Source: Dyella thiooxydans (GTDB lineage Bacteria > Pseudomonadota > Gammaproteobacteria > Xanthomonadales > Rhodanobacteraceae). Taken from it: a stretch of DNA of 64,000 nucleotides. The stretch spans positions 3,498,501 to 3,562,500 of the forward strand of contig NZ_CP014841.1 of the NCBI RefSeq assembly GCF_001641285.1, in the 5' to 3' direction. This document shows positions 20,930 to 29,114 of the stretch, piece by piece. Each line of letters opens with the position of its first letter. Position 1 is the stretch's first letter. Under the pieces are notes generated by a model. It was not told the origin of the DNA. It ran no database searches and worked only from the letters and a program-made list of their open reading frames with translations. Both the position numbers and the translations under genes were made by a program.

Positions 20930-21296
20930 TTGCGCTTCCTTCAATTTATGACGCGTTTTACAGAGCGCGTCGTGTGCCTAATCCATGACGTCCAAACGGC
21001 GTTTGATCAACGTGTCGAGGTTTCGGCTCTGTGAGACGTGGCTTCAATGTTGGCGTCGGATCTTGCTCAGGCACCGCGGTCAACTGCGCAGTAAGGCTGC
21101 TCCTTTGATCTAAGTCGGCTTGCTCTTATTCATCTGCGAGCGTTGATCGACTTAGCCATGGGTAAAGAGGGCGGAAATTGTCTTTCTGGGCGCAAGCGGG
21201 TTCAACGCGGCAATCTAGTCAATTTCTACGAAGTGGTCTAAAGATCGTGTCACTAGCGTGTTTTATTCTTCCTTCTATCCCTTGCAGTGCTTGTTG
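20930..21296. other. Low-GC intergenic region
   Basis: About 370 bases, near 50% GC by eye, with no supported gene. It probably contains the promoter of the TrbM-like gene. No convincing -35/-10 pair or repeat was picked out. Confidence 0.45.
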
Positions 21297-21803
21297 CTAT
21301 TGAATGCGTTGCGGAAGGCTGCAAGCTGAGTAATAAACGTGGCAGTTGGAATCTCCTGCTTTCTTGCATATGTCCATGCCCTTTCTTTCGGCGGCATCGA
21401 TGGTCTTGGCGGGCGTTACGTTATATCCACCGTTACTTACAATCATTGCGGCACATTGGTTGCGATAAAAGAGTTGCACCTCGCATGTGGAGCCGTGCTT
21501 TGACCGGCAATCTTCGAGCGCAAGCTGCTCTGCGCTCTCTTGGCTTGGCATATTTTCGGCGATTCCAAGGCTTCCATTGGGTTCGTAAGTCGCAATTGCG
21601 CCCCAGCGATCTATCCATCTTTCCGGTGGCGTCTGGGCTGAGTTGCTCTTTTTATTCTGGTAGTACCCCTGTGGAATGGGAATGCAAGAGTTGATGTTGG
21701 TGCCGCTCGCAGGAATCATGCCCGGAGGGCATCCGCCCTCGGCATGAACGTTGCTCGCGATCAACAAGAGCACTCCCATAAGAACCCAGCGATGAATGTT
21801 CAT
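21297..21803 (-). CDS. DUF4189 domain exported protein
   Basis: A 168-residue protein with a signal peptide (ending VHAEGG). It has a Cys/Pro-rich N-terminal segment (GCPPGMIPASGTNINSCIPIP) and a C-terminal DUF4189 domain beginning WGAIATYEPNGSLGIAENMPS, with paired cysteines in LEDCRSKHGSTCEV, YRNQCAAMIV and SNCHVYYSACS. Its ATG overlaps the virB6 stop (ATGA), so the two are translationally coupled, and GAGAGG lies upstream. DUF4189 has no defined biochemical role. Position in a killing-type T4SS operon and export to the periplasm make an immunity or accessory role possible, but this is inference. GC is markedly lower than in the virB7-B4 genes. Confidence 0.8.
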   Translation of the reverse strand: MNIHRWVLMGVLLLIASNVHAEGGCPPGMIPASGTNINSCIPIPQGYYQNKKSNSAQTPPERWIDRWGAIATYEPNGSLGIAENMPSQESAEQLALEDCRSKHGSTCEVQLFYRNQCAAMIVSNGGYNVTPAKTIDAAERKGMDICKKAGDSNCHVYYSACSLPQRIQ

Positions 21804-22915
21804 GGATTACCTCTCGATGGCTCGCGCGTCTGGGCCTTTATGCCATCAGCGAAAGCCGAGCGTGGATCATTGGAAACTCGAATGGCGCGGGCGCCGCCGC
21901 CAAAGCCGCCGACCCCGCTAAGTTGTCCAGAGTGAGTTTGTCCTGAGATAGGAGAGGATGGTGACTGTCCCGCGCCATAGGACCCCGGAGGCTGTCCCTG
22001 GGGTCCAGGGCGGTTTGCATATCCACCTCCGAACGCCGAGAAGTGCAAGAACTGACCGACCGTGCCTTGGAAGAAAGCCGCGGCGAGCGGCGGGACGGAG
22101 ATGATGAGCACGGTAAGCAGCAAACCGATACCGCCTTGCTGGAGCGCCTGGCTCGAAAAGCCCTCGGCACCTTGATCTGTGATGCTGTTGATGACGGAGG
22201 CTGACCAAAGGGCCACGGCTACATTGATGGTGAGCTTGAGCACGATGCTAGAGACGACGCAGAGTACGGCAATCGAAAAGAGCGTGCCGATGCCGTAGAG
22301 CAGCCAACGCCTGAAGAGTTCCTTGGTCTGGTCAAAGATCAGACAAAGGATGAACAGTGGTCCGAGCCCTACGAAGATCGCCATGGTGAACTGATAGAGA
22401 AGCAGCATGGCACCGGCTGCCATGGCAGGACTGGCTGCACCAAAGCCAGCCAGCAGCATGGCGTGGGCCTTCTGATCGGCAGTTGCACTGTCGCCAGGCG
22501 GAACCTGTACGACATCGATCGCGGCCAAGGAAAGCTGCGTTGCGGCCATATTCTTGTCAATGGCGCTGACCGGCGAGTCTTCACCGGAGACCACCTGGCT
22601 GATCTCTGATCCAAGCGTACCGTTGGCGGACAGCATGCCCTGCAGGGATCCGCCGAAGATACTCATGGAGGTGGCCGCCGTTACGATGATCACGATCCGC
22701 GTCATGTTGACGACCATGGCCATCATCGAATCGCGAGACTGCCCGGTGATCAGACGGAAACCCTGGATCATGATCCAGAGCGTGATGAGCACGAGCGCGA
22801 TGCCACTTGCCCACGTCATCATGTTAGCGAGGACGTCGTGCTGGAAGTCTTCGATCTTCTGTTGAAGATAGTTGTAGACCAGCGCGTAGTAGAGGTAGTC
22901 GCCAAGGTTGCTCAT
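21800..22915 (-). CDS. virB6: T4SS inner-membrane channel protein VirB6
   Basis: A 371-residue polytopic membrane protein of the TrbL/VirB6 family. Hydrophobic segments include MTWASGIALVLITLWIMIQGF, IVIIVTAATSMSIFGG, LLYQFTMAIFVGLGPLFILCLIF and LLYGIGTLFSIAVLCVVSSIVL, with the conserved LFIxCLIFDQTKELFRRWL region typical of VirB6. A Gly/Pro/Ser-rich C-terminal tail follows the last membrane segment. It follows virB5 by 84 bases and is coupled to the DUF4189 gene. VirB6 helps form the inner-membrane part of the translocation path. Confidence 0.88.
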   Translation of the reverse strand: MSNLGDYLYYALVYNYLQQKIEDFQHDVLANMMTWASGIALVLITLWIMIQGFRLITGQSRDSMMAMVVNMTRIVIIVTAATSMSIFGGSLQGMLSANGTLGSEISQVVSGEDSPVSAIDKNMAATQLSLAAIDVVQVPPGDSATADQKAHAMLLAGFGAASPAMAAGAMLLLYQFTMAIFVGLGPLFILCLIFDQTKELFRRWLLYGIGTLFSIAVLCVVSSIVLKLTINVAVALWSASVINSITDQGAEGFSSQALQQGGIGLLLTVLIISVPPLAAAFFQGTVGQFLHFSAFGGGYANRPGPQGQPPGSYGAGQSPSSPISGQTHSGQLSGVGGFGGGARAIRVSNDPRSAFADGIKAQTREPSRGNP

Positions 22916-22999
22916 GGTGATTCCTGGGCGTGGAAAGACACCTGCGCCAGCAAGCTATCACTGGCGATACGCATCTTCACGACATGATGCACTCTGTAG

Positions 23000-23788
23000 T
23001 TACTCATTGACGGTGAAGGCAGTCTTGAGCGCGGCGGCCTGCACGACGTTGCCAAGAATCGTGTTGCTTCCATTGAGCGCCACTTTCGCGAGCGTGCCTT
23101 GCTGGTCCCGAAGCGTGGCGATCATCTTCTCGTCCGCTTCGATCTGCTTTTGCCAGGTATTCCCCGCGAGATTCAGCTGGCTCATGAATTGCTCCGCCTG
23201 GGATGTCGCGCTGCTGGACTCGCCGAACGTACCGATGGAGTTGATGATTTCGCTGAGCTTTTGGACGGTACTCGCTTGGGCTGTCAGCGATGAAAGTGCT
23301 TGCGCAGTGATGTTGTATTCGTCGGCCTGCGTCATGACGATCGTTCTGCATATCAGGTTCTGGCGAACGACAATTGGCTGATGCGAGCTGCCCAGCAGGC
23401 CGGAGATCGCTCCAGCGACGACTGCACTTGCCGGCGCTCCGGGACAGGCCTGATCCGCGAGCTTTTCCTGGTCGGCGCTACTCAGTGGCTCGAGCCTCTT
23501 GGGCACAAGGGAAATGCCGTTTCCGAGGCTCTCGATTTTGGTCAGCATGTTGTGCAGCTGTTCCAGCTGAGTCGTGTACTGCTGGATCTGCTTCTCGTAC
23601 TGCAGGACCTGCTTTGCGAGCTCTGACTTCTGGGTTGCGTTCGAAGCGACATCGGTGACGAGGACTTGCGCATGGGCTCTGCTACCGATTGCGCCGGAGA
23701 GCAGGAGGACCGCGGTCAGCGAGGCAAGTCCGGGTCCAACAGTGCTGAGCCCAAAGTCCCGGACGACGGCATTCTCGTTTCGCATCAT
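23000..23788 (-). CDS. virB5: T4SS minor pilin / pilus-tip protein VirB5
   Basis: About 262 residues with a signal sequence (LASLTAVLLLSGAIGSRAHAQ). The mature part is helical and coiled-coil-prone (ELAKQVLQYEKQIQQYTTQLEQL, then a central variable region and LRDQQGTLAKVALNG), as in VirB5/TrbJ. ATG 23788 (MMRNENAV) has TGGAG upstream and lies just after the virB4 stop; the longer frame from 23887 overlaps virB4 and is not preferred. GC is lower than in virB4. VirB5 is exposed at the pilus tip and is usually fast-evolving. Confidence 0.85.
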   Translation of the reverse strand: MMRNENAVVRDFGLSTVGPGLASLTAVLLLSGAIGSRAHAQVLVTDVASNATQKSELAKQVLQYEKQIQQYTTQLEQLHNMLTKIESLGNGISLVPKRLEPLSSADQEKLADQACPGAPASAVVAGAISGLLGSSHQPIVVRQNLICRTIVMTQADEYNITAQALSSLTAQASTVQKLSEIINSIGTFGESSSATSQAEQFMSQLNLAGNTWQKQIEADEKMIATLRDQQGTLAKVALNGSNTILGNVVQAAALKTAFTVNE

Positions 23789-23801
23789 CTGTTCTCCACA
23801 G

Positions 23802-26276
23802 TTAGCGGACAGCCACGCGTGTTGCGCGCGGAACGTTTCGATCAGTGCCTCTCCCGCTCCCCTTGCGGTTCTCATAGAACGTCTCAAGCCACTGTTCCGG
23901 CGTGAGGTCGTCCGGCGAACAGCCTTCGGCCTGGGCGCGGGCCTCGAGCACCTCGTGCATGATCTCGATGTTGTCGGTGGAGGCCGAGATCACTGCCAGG
24001 TGATCGTCGAGGCCGCGCAGGTTGAGCTGGCAGACGGCGCTGGCGTGGCCCTGCTTGACCAGGAAGCAGCGGGAGCGCTCGTCGAGGCTGACTACCACCT
24101 GGTACTCCGCTTCGGTGAGCTTGAGGCCGTCGACGTAGTCCTCGCGGCTGGCGTTGGGGTTGGGCAGCAGGACCATCGTGGCGGTCTGTTCGATCAGCGC
24201 AGCGGCGATGTCGCTGGCGAGCGCGTCTTCCGGGCTCTGTGTGGCGAAGATGCCCAGGCCATTCTGCTTGCGGATGGTCTTCTGCTTGTTCTTGGCGAAT
24301 TCCTTGAGGCCGCCCTTGCCGTCGAGAATCTTCCAGAACTCGTCCATCACGTAGATCAGTGGCCGGCCGTCGATCAGTGCCTCCAGCCGGTGCAGCAGGT
24401 AGTTGATTACCGGCACGCGGACTTCCGGGTTGTCGATGATGTCGGTGTAGTCGAAGCCGATGATGCTGGCCTTCTCCAGGTCGATGGTGTCGACCGGGTT
24501 GTCGAACACCCAGCCCAGCGAGTTGCCGGCGGTCCATTTGCGCATGCGGATGTACAGGCCGTCGTCGCCCATGTTGGGCAGGCTCTTCTGGAAGTTGGTC
24601 ATCGTGCGCAGGTGCATCGGTGTGTCGAGGATGTTCTCTACCGCACGGAAGATGTCCTCTTCCTCGCGCGAGCTGTAGACGGCCTTGCCGACCAGCACTT
24701 TCACCAGTTCAGCGAGGAACTGCACGTTGGCTTCGCTCCGCTCGCAGTGGAACGGGTTGAATCCTGTCGGTCGGCCGTTCTCCAGCGCGAGGTAGTTGCC
24801 GCCGCAGGCGCGCACGAAGATCTCCGCGCCGCGATCCTTGTCGAAGAAGAAGATCGTCGGCGAGGGACTGAGCTTCTGCACCTGGCTGAGCAGGAAGTTG
24901 ATCAGCGCCGTCTTGCCGGTACCGGACTTGCCGATGACCATCGTGTTGGCGATCGCCTTCTCGCCGAGCGAGTTCTCCGCCGGATGAGTGGCGTGGAAGT
25001 TGAAGTAGTAGGGCTGGCCGTTGGTGGTCTGCAGCGTGGTGACACAGTCGCCCCAGGGATTGTTGTCCTTCTTGCCGGTGGCGAAGTTGTGCAGCGGGCA
25101 CAGGCCGAGGAAGTTCAGCGAGCTGACGTTGGCCAGCCGGGTGCGGTACTTCCAGTTGCCGGGGAATTGCGCATAGAACGCGGCAGCGACGGCCAGGTCC
25201 TCCTTCACCGAGACGAAGCCCGCGTTGGACAGCTCGGCCCGCGTGGTGGCGATCTGCTGCGACAGCGCCTCCTGGCTGGTGGCGTAGATGGCGATGCTGA
25301 AATGGTATTCGCCCAGCACGAAGTTGCCGGAGGCCAGCTGGTCCATCGCCTGGTCCAGCTCGGCGATCTGGCTGAAGGCCTTGTCGCCGGAAGAGATCAT
25401 CATGCCCTTGGTGCGATCCAGCGCCTTCAGCGCGTCGTGCCGGCCCATCGGGCTGAAGGAGTGGGTGATGACGTACTCGAAATCCAGGTACTTCAGGCCG
25501 TTGAGGATGCCCGGGTAGGTACCCTCGGTGTATTCCTTGATGTTGAGGATGGCGCCGAACTGGTTGGCGCCGTCCGGTGTGGTGAGCACGAAGTCGCCGG
25601 TCTTGGCCGAGAAGCGCTGCTTGCTGAGCGGCAGGTACTCCGGCACCGGGGCCGGCAACACCGGCACGGGCTCGTCGATGCGGTTGAGCAGGTAGCCGTA
25701 GAACTCCAGCGCTTCGGAGAACACCACGCCGTTGGCCGCCTCGTACATGCCCAGGCGGTACGGTGCGTAGTCCTTGAGCACGGCCTCGACGTTGCCGGCC
25801 AGCTCGAGGATGGTGTTGACCGCATCGGCCTGCTCGGCTTCCAGCCGGGTTAGGTCGGCGGACTTCTCGGCAAAGCGCTTGCCGCTGACCACGGGGCGGT
25901 AGAGCAGGGTCAGGTACAGCTCGTTCTGCATCAACTTTTGCGACGACAGCGCCTGGTAGTAGGCATCGGACAGCGACTGGTTGAAGGCCTGGCCGAACCG
26001 GCTGTGGTCGCGCAGGCGCCGGCGCCTGCGGATGTCGTGCACCCAGAACGCCACGTTGACGAAATCCGGCGCGCGCAGGGTCTGCAGCAGACGGTTGAAG
26101 GTGTTGTGCCTGTGCTCGATCTCCCACTCCTCGCGACCCACGAACGGCAGGCCGCCGAGTCGCCACACCAGCAGGAAATCGCCGCCGGTGGTCTTGAGCA
26201 CCGTGGGCGACACGTGCGTGGACAGCGGGACGAACTCGCTGATCGGCGTATCGGGAATGAAGGCGGCTTTGGGCAT
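23802..26276 (-). CDS. virB4: T4SS ATPase VirB4
   Basis: An 824-residue CagE/TrbE-type ATPase. The N-terminal CagE domain covers about residues 1-400 (GDFLLVWRLGGLPFVGREEW, TLLYRPVVSG). Walker A GKSGTGKT is at about residue 447 and Walker B LIYVMDEFWKIL at about 640, followed by FATQSPEDALAS. VirB4 energises pilus biogenesis and substrate transfer. The last 30 or so codons, after LETFYENR, drop in GC and end in a short basic tail (GTDRNVPRATRVAVR), so the 3' end may be a recombination junction. It starts 48 bases after virB3. Confidence 0.94.
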   Translation of the reverse strand: MPKAAFIPDTPISEFVPLSTHVSPTVLKTTGGDFLLVWRLGGLPFVGREEWEIEHRHNTFNRLLQTLRAPDFVNVAFWVHDIRRRRRLRDHSRFGQAFNQSLSDAYYQALSSQKLMQNELYLTLLYRPVVSGKRFAEKSADLTRLEAEQADAVNTILELAGNVEAVLKDYAPYRLGMYEAANGVVFSEALEFYGYLLNRIDEPVPVLPAPVPEYLPLSKQRFSAKTGDFVLTTPDGANQFGAILNIKEYTEGTYPGILNGLKYLDFEYVITHSFSPMGRHDALKALDRTKGMMISSGDKAFSQIAELDQAMDQLASGNFVLGEYHFSIAIYATSQEALSQQIATTRAELSNAGFVSVKEDLAVAAAFYAQFPGNWKYRTRLANVSSLNFLGLCPLHNFATGKKDNNPWGDCVTTLQTTNGQPYYFNFHATHPAENSLGEKAIANTMVIGKSGTGKTALINFLLSQVQKLSPSPTIFFFDKDRGAEIFVRACGGNYLALENGRPTGFNPFHCERSEANVQFLAELVKVLVGKAVYSSREEEDIFRAVENILDTPMHLRTMTNFQKSLPNMGDDGLYIRMRKWTAGNSLGWVFDNPVDTIDLEKASIIGFDYTDIIDNPEVRVPVINYLLHRLEALIDGRPLIYVMDEFWKILDGKGGLKEFAKNKQKTIRKQNGLGIFATQSPEDALASDIAAALIEQTATMVLLPNPNASREDYVDGLKLTEAEYQVVVSLDERSRCFLVKQGHASAVCQLNLRGLDDHLAVISASTDNIEIMHEVLEARAQAEGCSPDDLTPEQWLETFYENRKGSGRGTDRNVPRATRVAVR

Positions 26277-26324
26277 GACGAAGATCCAGAGGGCACCCCG
26301 CAGCTGCGGGGTGCCCGGAGAGGC

Positions 26325-26633
26325 TCACGGTTTGGTTTTGGCCGGGTCGCGGTAGAGGTTGGGCGTCAATACCCACATGCCGTCGTTTTCCCGGATGTTG
26401 CGCATGCGCGTGCGGAACTGCAGGCGAAGGCCGAGCAGGCGGAAGATCATTTCGTCGCGACGCGCCATCTGTCGCATCACGAAAATCACCACCGGCATCA
26501 GCAGCAGGTAGAACAGGTTGGTGTACATCGCCAGCAGCATGCATCCGCCCGCGCCGAGGAAGAACGGCACGTACGGCACGCCGAGGAACATCGGCGGGCG
26601 GGTGCAGCCACGGAACAGGGCGTTCTTATGCAT
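26325..26633 (-). CDS. virB3: T4SS inner-membrane protein VirB3
   Basis: A 102-residue protein starting MHKNALFRGCTRPPMFLGVPY, the standard VirB3 N terminus, with two adjacent membrane segments (PFFLGAGGCMLLAMYTNLFYLLL). The C-terminal half has LRLQFRTRMRN and WVLTPNLYRDPAK. Its ATG overlaps the end of virB2 (ATGCATAA), so the two are coupled. VirB3 associates with VirB4 at the inner membrane. Confidence 0.92.
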   Translation of the reverse strand: MHKNALFRGCTRPPMFLGVPYVPFFLGAGGCMLLAMYTNLFYLLLMPVVIFVMRQMARRDEMIFRLLGLRLQFRTRMRNIRENDGMWVLTPNLYRDPAKTKP

Positions 26634-27030
26634 AGTGCGTCAGCAGGTGTGTCACCACCTGCGCGGTGCACGCGGTGGCACCTGCGGCCGTGGTGCTGCC
26701 GGCAAGGAACATCTTGGCAATCTGGCCTGCCGCGCCGATCAGGATCGCGCCGATCAGCACCGGTGACACGTCGGAGATGCGCTTGTGTGCGAAGGCAATC
26801 TGGTAGCCGGAGAAGATCACCGCAATGGTCACCACCACGATGGAAACAGCATTGAGTACCTTGTTGATACTGCTGGCGAACCCGCACACAGTGGTGGTGG
26901 TCTCATCGCCTTGTGCGAACGCCGTGCCCGGAAGCACGAACACCAGCAGTGCGGCGAGGCACATGAAGACGAACAGGCGGGTGCGCCGGGAGTGAAGCAC
27001 GGAGTCCTTGCGGGTCAGGTTCGGAGCCAT
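26626..27030 (-). CDS. virB2: T4SS major pilin VirB2
   Basis: A 134-residue prepilin. A long signal peptide ends GTAFAQGDE, and the mature part has two hydrophobic helices (VLNAVSIVVVTIAVIFSGYQ and VLIGAILIGAAGQIAKMFL) separated by the charged AFAHKRISD loop, the TrbC/VirB2 pattern. ATG 27030 has AAGGAA upstream; earlier in-frame starts up to 27177 add a non-conserved basic leader. Two cysteines (TVCGF and ATACTA) sit near the ends of the mature protein. It polymerises into the conjugative-type pilus. Confidence 0.9.
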   Translation of the reverse strand: MAPNLTRKDSVLHSRRTRLFVFMCLAALLVFVLPGTAFAQGDETTTTVCGFASSINKVLNAVSIVVVTIAVIFSGYQIAFAHKRISDVSPVLIGAILIGAAGQIAKMFLAGSTTAAGATACTAQVVTHLLTHYA

Positions 27031-27210
27031 CTCGAATTTCCTTGTCGACGTTGAACAGGTGGCCGGATGCATGGCCGGAAGGTGGGCGACCGTCAGGGGC
27101 GGCCGTCCGGTGGATACCCGGGAGCGAGCGGACTCGCGACCGGGCGTTGGCCAGTTGGCCGGATCGGTGGCGCGCACGTGGCCATGGCTAAGCGTCGCGT
27201 GCGAGCCGTT

Positions 27211-28056
27211 TCAGAACACGAAGGCGGCATCGGCATGCTCCTGGCGCAGGTCGGCGCGATCGACCGCCCGCTGCGCCGGTAATGGCGAAGCGCTGGCGGT
27301 TGCGGTCGGATCGCCGGGGCCGCGCACGATGGGGTGGAAGACGTCGTCGGTCGACGCCCCAGCGGGTCGCGCGGCGACCGGCGGGGTCGGAGTGGGCGTA
27401 GTGTCTGCCGCAGACGAGCCGCGGCCTTCATCGCCATCGACAGCAGGTATCCCCGGCGACAGGGCCACCTTCGAGACGACGGCCGTGGCGGCCGTATCCA
27501 GCGCCACGCTGCGGAGGGCGACGAGGCGGTTGGACACAGAGCCCGCCGGGTCGTGCGTGTGCTTCCGGACGGGCTTGCCCCGTTCCAGCGGGATGGCGGG
27601 CGCACCACCGCCACGGTCCCCCGGTGTACTCATGGAGGCGTATACCCGCTGCACGTAGCCGTCGCGGTAACCGGTGACGAAATTGCCCGAGTAGTAGCAG
27701 CTGAACGCCTTGCCCCAGTGGCCCCGGGCGCGTGCGTAGCAGTCGGCGAGGATGCTGGCGCCCGCCTCCAGGTTGCTGCAGCGATCGAAGGCCCTGGCGT
27801 AGGTGTCCAGCCCGAAACGTCCGAGGTTGGCGCGGTTCACCTGGGCAATGCCCAGCGAATAGTTGTAGCCCCGGCTCTCCAGCATGCGCGCGGTGGCCGT
27901 GGCTTCGGCGAGGTTGCGCGGCTGGTGCTGCAGCCGTCCACCCACCACGCCGATGGCGAAGGGATTGTTGCCGGATTCCACCTGGGCGATGTGCTGCATC
28001 ACCTCGGCCGGGACGGCAAGGTTGGGGCACATGGACAGGTCGACGGCGGCGAGCAT
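27211..28056 (-). CDS. virB1: T4SS lytic transglycosylase VirB1
   Basis: A 281-residue protein with a soluble lytic transglycosylase domain in the first 150 residues: the catalytic Glu in HIAQVESGNNPFAIG, then NYSLGIAQVNRANL and AFSCYYSGNFVTGY. The remaining 130 residues are Ala/Pro/Thr-rich and low in predicted structure. No classical signal peptide is visible at the N terminus (MLAAVDLSMCPNL), as in other X-type VirB1 proteins. It opens peptidoglycan for assembly of the secretion channel. About 180 non-coding bases separate it from virB2. Confidence 0.9.
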   Translation of the reverse strand: MLAAVDLSMCPNLAVPAEVMQHIAQVESGNNPFAIGVVGGRLQHQPRNLAEATATARMLESRGYNYSLGIAQVNRANLGRFGLDTYARAFDRCSNLEAGASILADCYARARGHWGKAFSCYYSGNFVTGYRDGYVQRVYASMSTPGDRGGGAPAIPLERGKPVRKHTHDPAGSVSNRLVALRSVALDTAATAVVSKVALSPGIPAVDGDEGRGSSAADTTPTPTPPVAARPAGASTDDVFHPIVRGPGDPTATASASPLPAQRAVDRADLRQEHADAAFVF

Positions 28057-28072
28057 GACGGACTCCTCGTTC

Positions 28073-29104
28073 TCAGTGGCCCGCGGCCGCGCGGCCGGGG
28101 TCGAAGTCGATGCCGGTGATGCAGCGGCGCCCGGCGTGGGCCTTGATGTGCACGACGATGTCGATGGTCATGCGCAGCAGGCGCTTGATCGTGTCGAACT
28201 CCAGCCCGGCGCCCTCGTTTGAGGCCTTCACCATCAGTGCGAGCTGGTCCCAGGTCTGCTCGGTACTGCCGGCGTGGCAACTGGTGATCGAGCCGGGGTG
28301 ACCCGAGGCGCAGTTGCGGATGAAGTAGAACGATTCGTCGCCGCGCAGCTCGGCCAGGATGATGCGGTCCGGCTTCATGCGAAGGCAGGCCTCCATGCAG
28401 CTCTTGGCGGTGACATTGCTCGCGCTCTGGCCACCCTTGGAGTACAGCAGGTGCACCACGTTCGGCTGCGCGATGAACAGTTCGCGCGCGTCCTCGATCG
28501 TCACCAGCCGCTCGTCGGCGGGGATGTGGTTGACCAGCGACTTCATGAAGGTGGTCTTGCCGCTGCCGGTAGCGCCGGATACCACGATGTTCTTCTTGTT
28601 AAGCACGGCTCGCTGGAAGAACTCGGCGTAGCGGCGCCCGGCGCGCAGCTCGAGCAGCTCGCTGTCCTGCTCGCCGATACCCTGCTGCACCTCGACGATC
28701 TCGTCGAAGAAGCCGTCCGCCTGGTACTGCTCCAGCGTGCGCAGCTGTTTGGACGGCAGCCGGATGGTGATCGAGACCCGGCCGGCCTCGCAGGCCGGCG
28801 GGATCACGAATTGCGCGCGCTGGCCGGTGGGGAAGGTGAGCGAGACCACCGGATCCACGTCGGTGATGCGCTGGCCGGTATTGCTCTCGTTGATCACCGC
28901 GGTGCAGAACTGGCGCGCTCGCTCGAAGGTGAGCGAGGGCACGTCGACCCGGTGCCACCCGCCGCGCCGCTCCAGGTAGATCTCGCCCGGCTGGTTGATG
29001 CAGATCTCGGTGACGTCCGGCGAGGCCATGAACTCGCGCAGCCCCAGCACCTCGTACTGGTAGTCGAGGAAGTCGCTGGAGATGGCTGCCATCCGGTCGT
29101 CCAT
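28073..29104 (-). CDS. virB11: T4SS hexameric ATPase VirB11
   Basis: A 343-residue traffic ATPase. The N-terminal domain carries SPDVTEICINQPGEIYLERRGGWHR; Walker A GATGSGKTT is at about residue 175-183, the Asp box follows in ERLVTIEDARELF, and Walker B lies in DRIILAELRGDE with the His box SGHPGSITSCHAG. It switches between pilus assembly and secretion by interacting with VirB4 and VirD4. The gene starts 10 bases downstream of virB10 and ends 16 before virB1. Confidence 0.94.
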   Translation of the reverse strand: MDDRMAAISSDFLDYQYEVLGLREFMASPDVTEICINQPGEIYLERRGGWHRVDVPSLTFERARQFCTAVINESNTGQRITDVDPVVSLTFPTGQRAQFVIPPACEAGRVSITIRLPSKQLRTLEQYQADGFFDEIVEVQQGIGEQDSELLELRAGRRYAEFFQRAVLNKKNIVVSGATGSGKTTFMKSLVNHIPADERLVTIEDARELFIAQPNVVHLLYSKGGQSASNVTAKSCMEACLRMKPDRIILAELRGDESFYFIRNCASGHPGSITSCHAGSTEQTWDQLALMVKASNEGAGLEFDTIKRLLRMTIDIVVHIKAHAGRRCITGIDFDPGRAAAGH

Positions 29105-29114
29105 GACCTGCTCC

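Noticed and set aside
23574..25853. 759-codon plus-strand frame opposite virB4
   Set aside because: Shadow frame; virB4 on the minus strand has all ATPase motifs.
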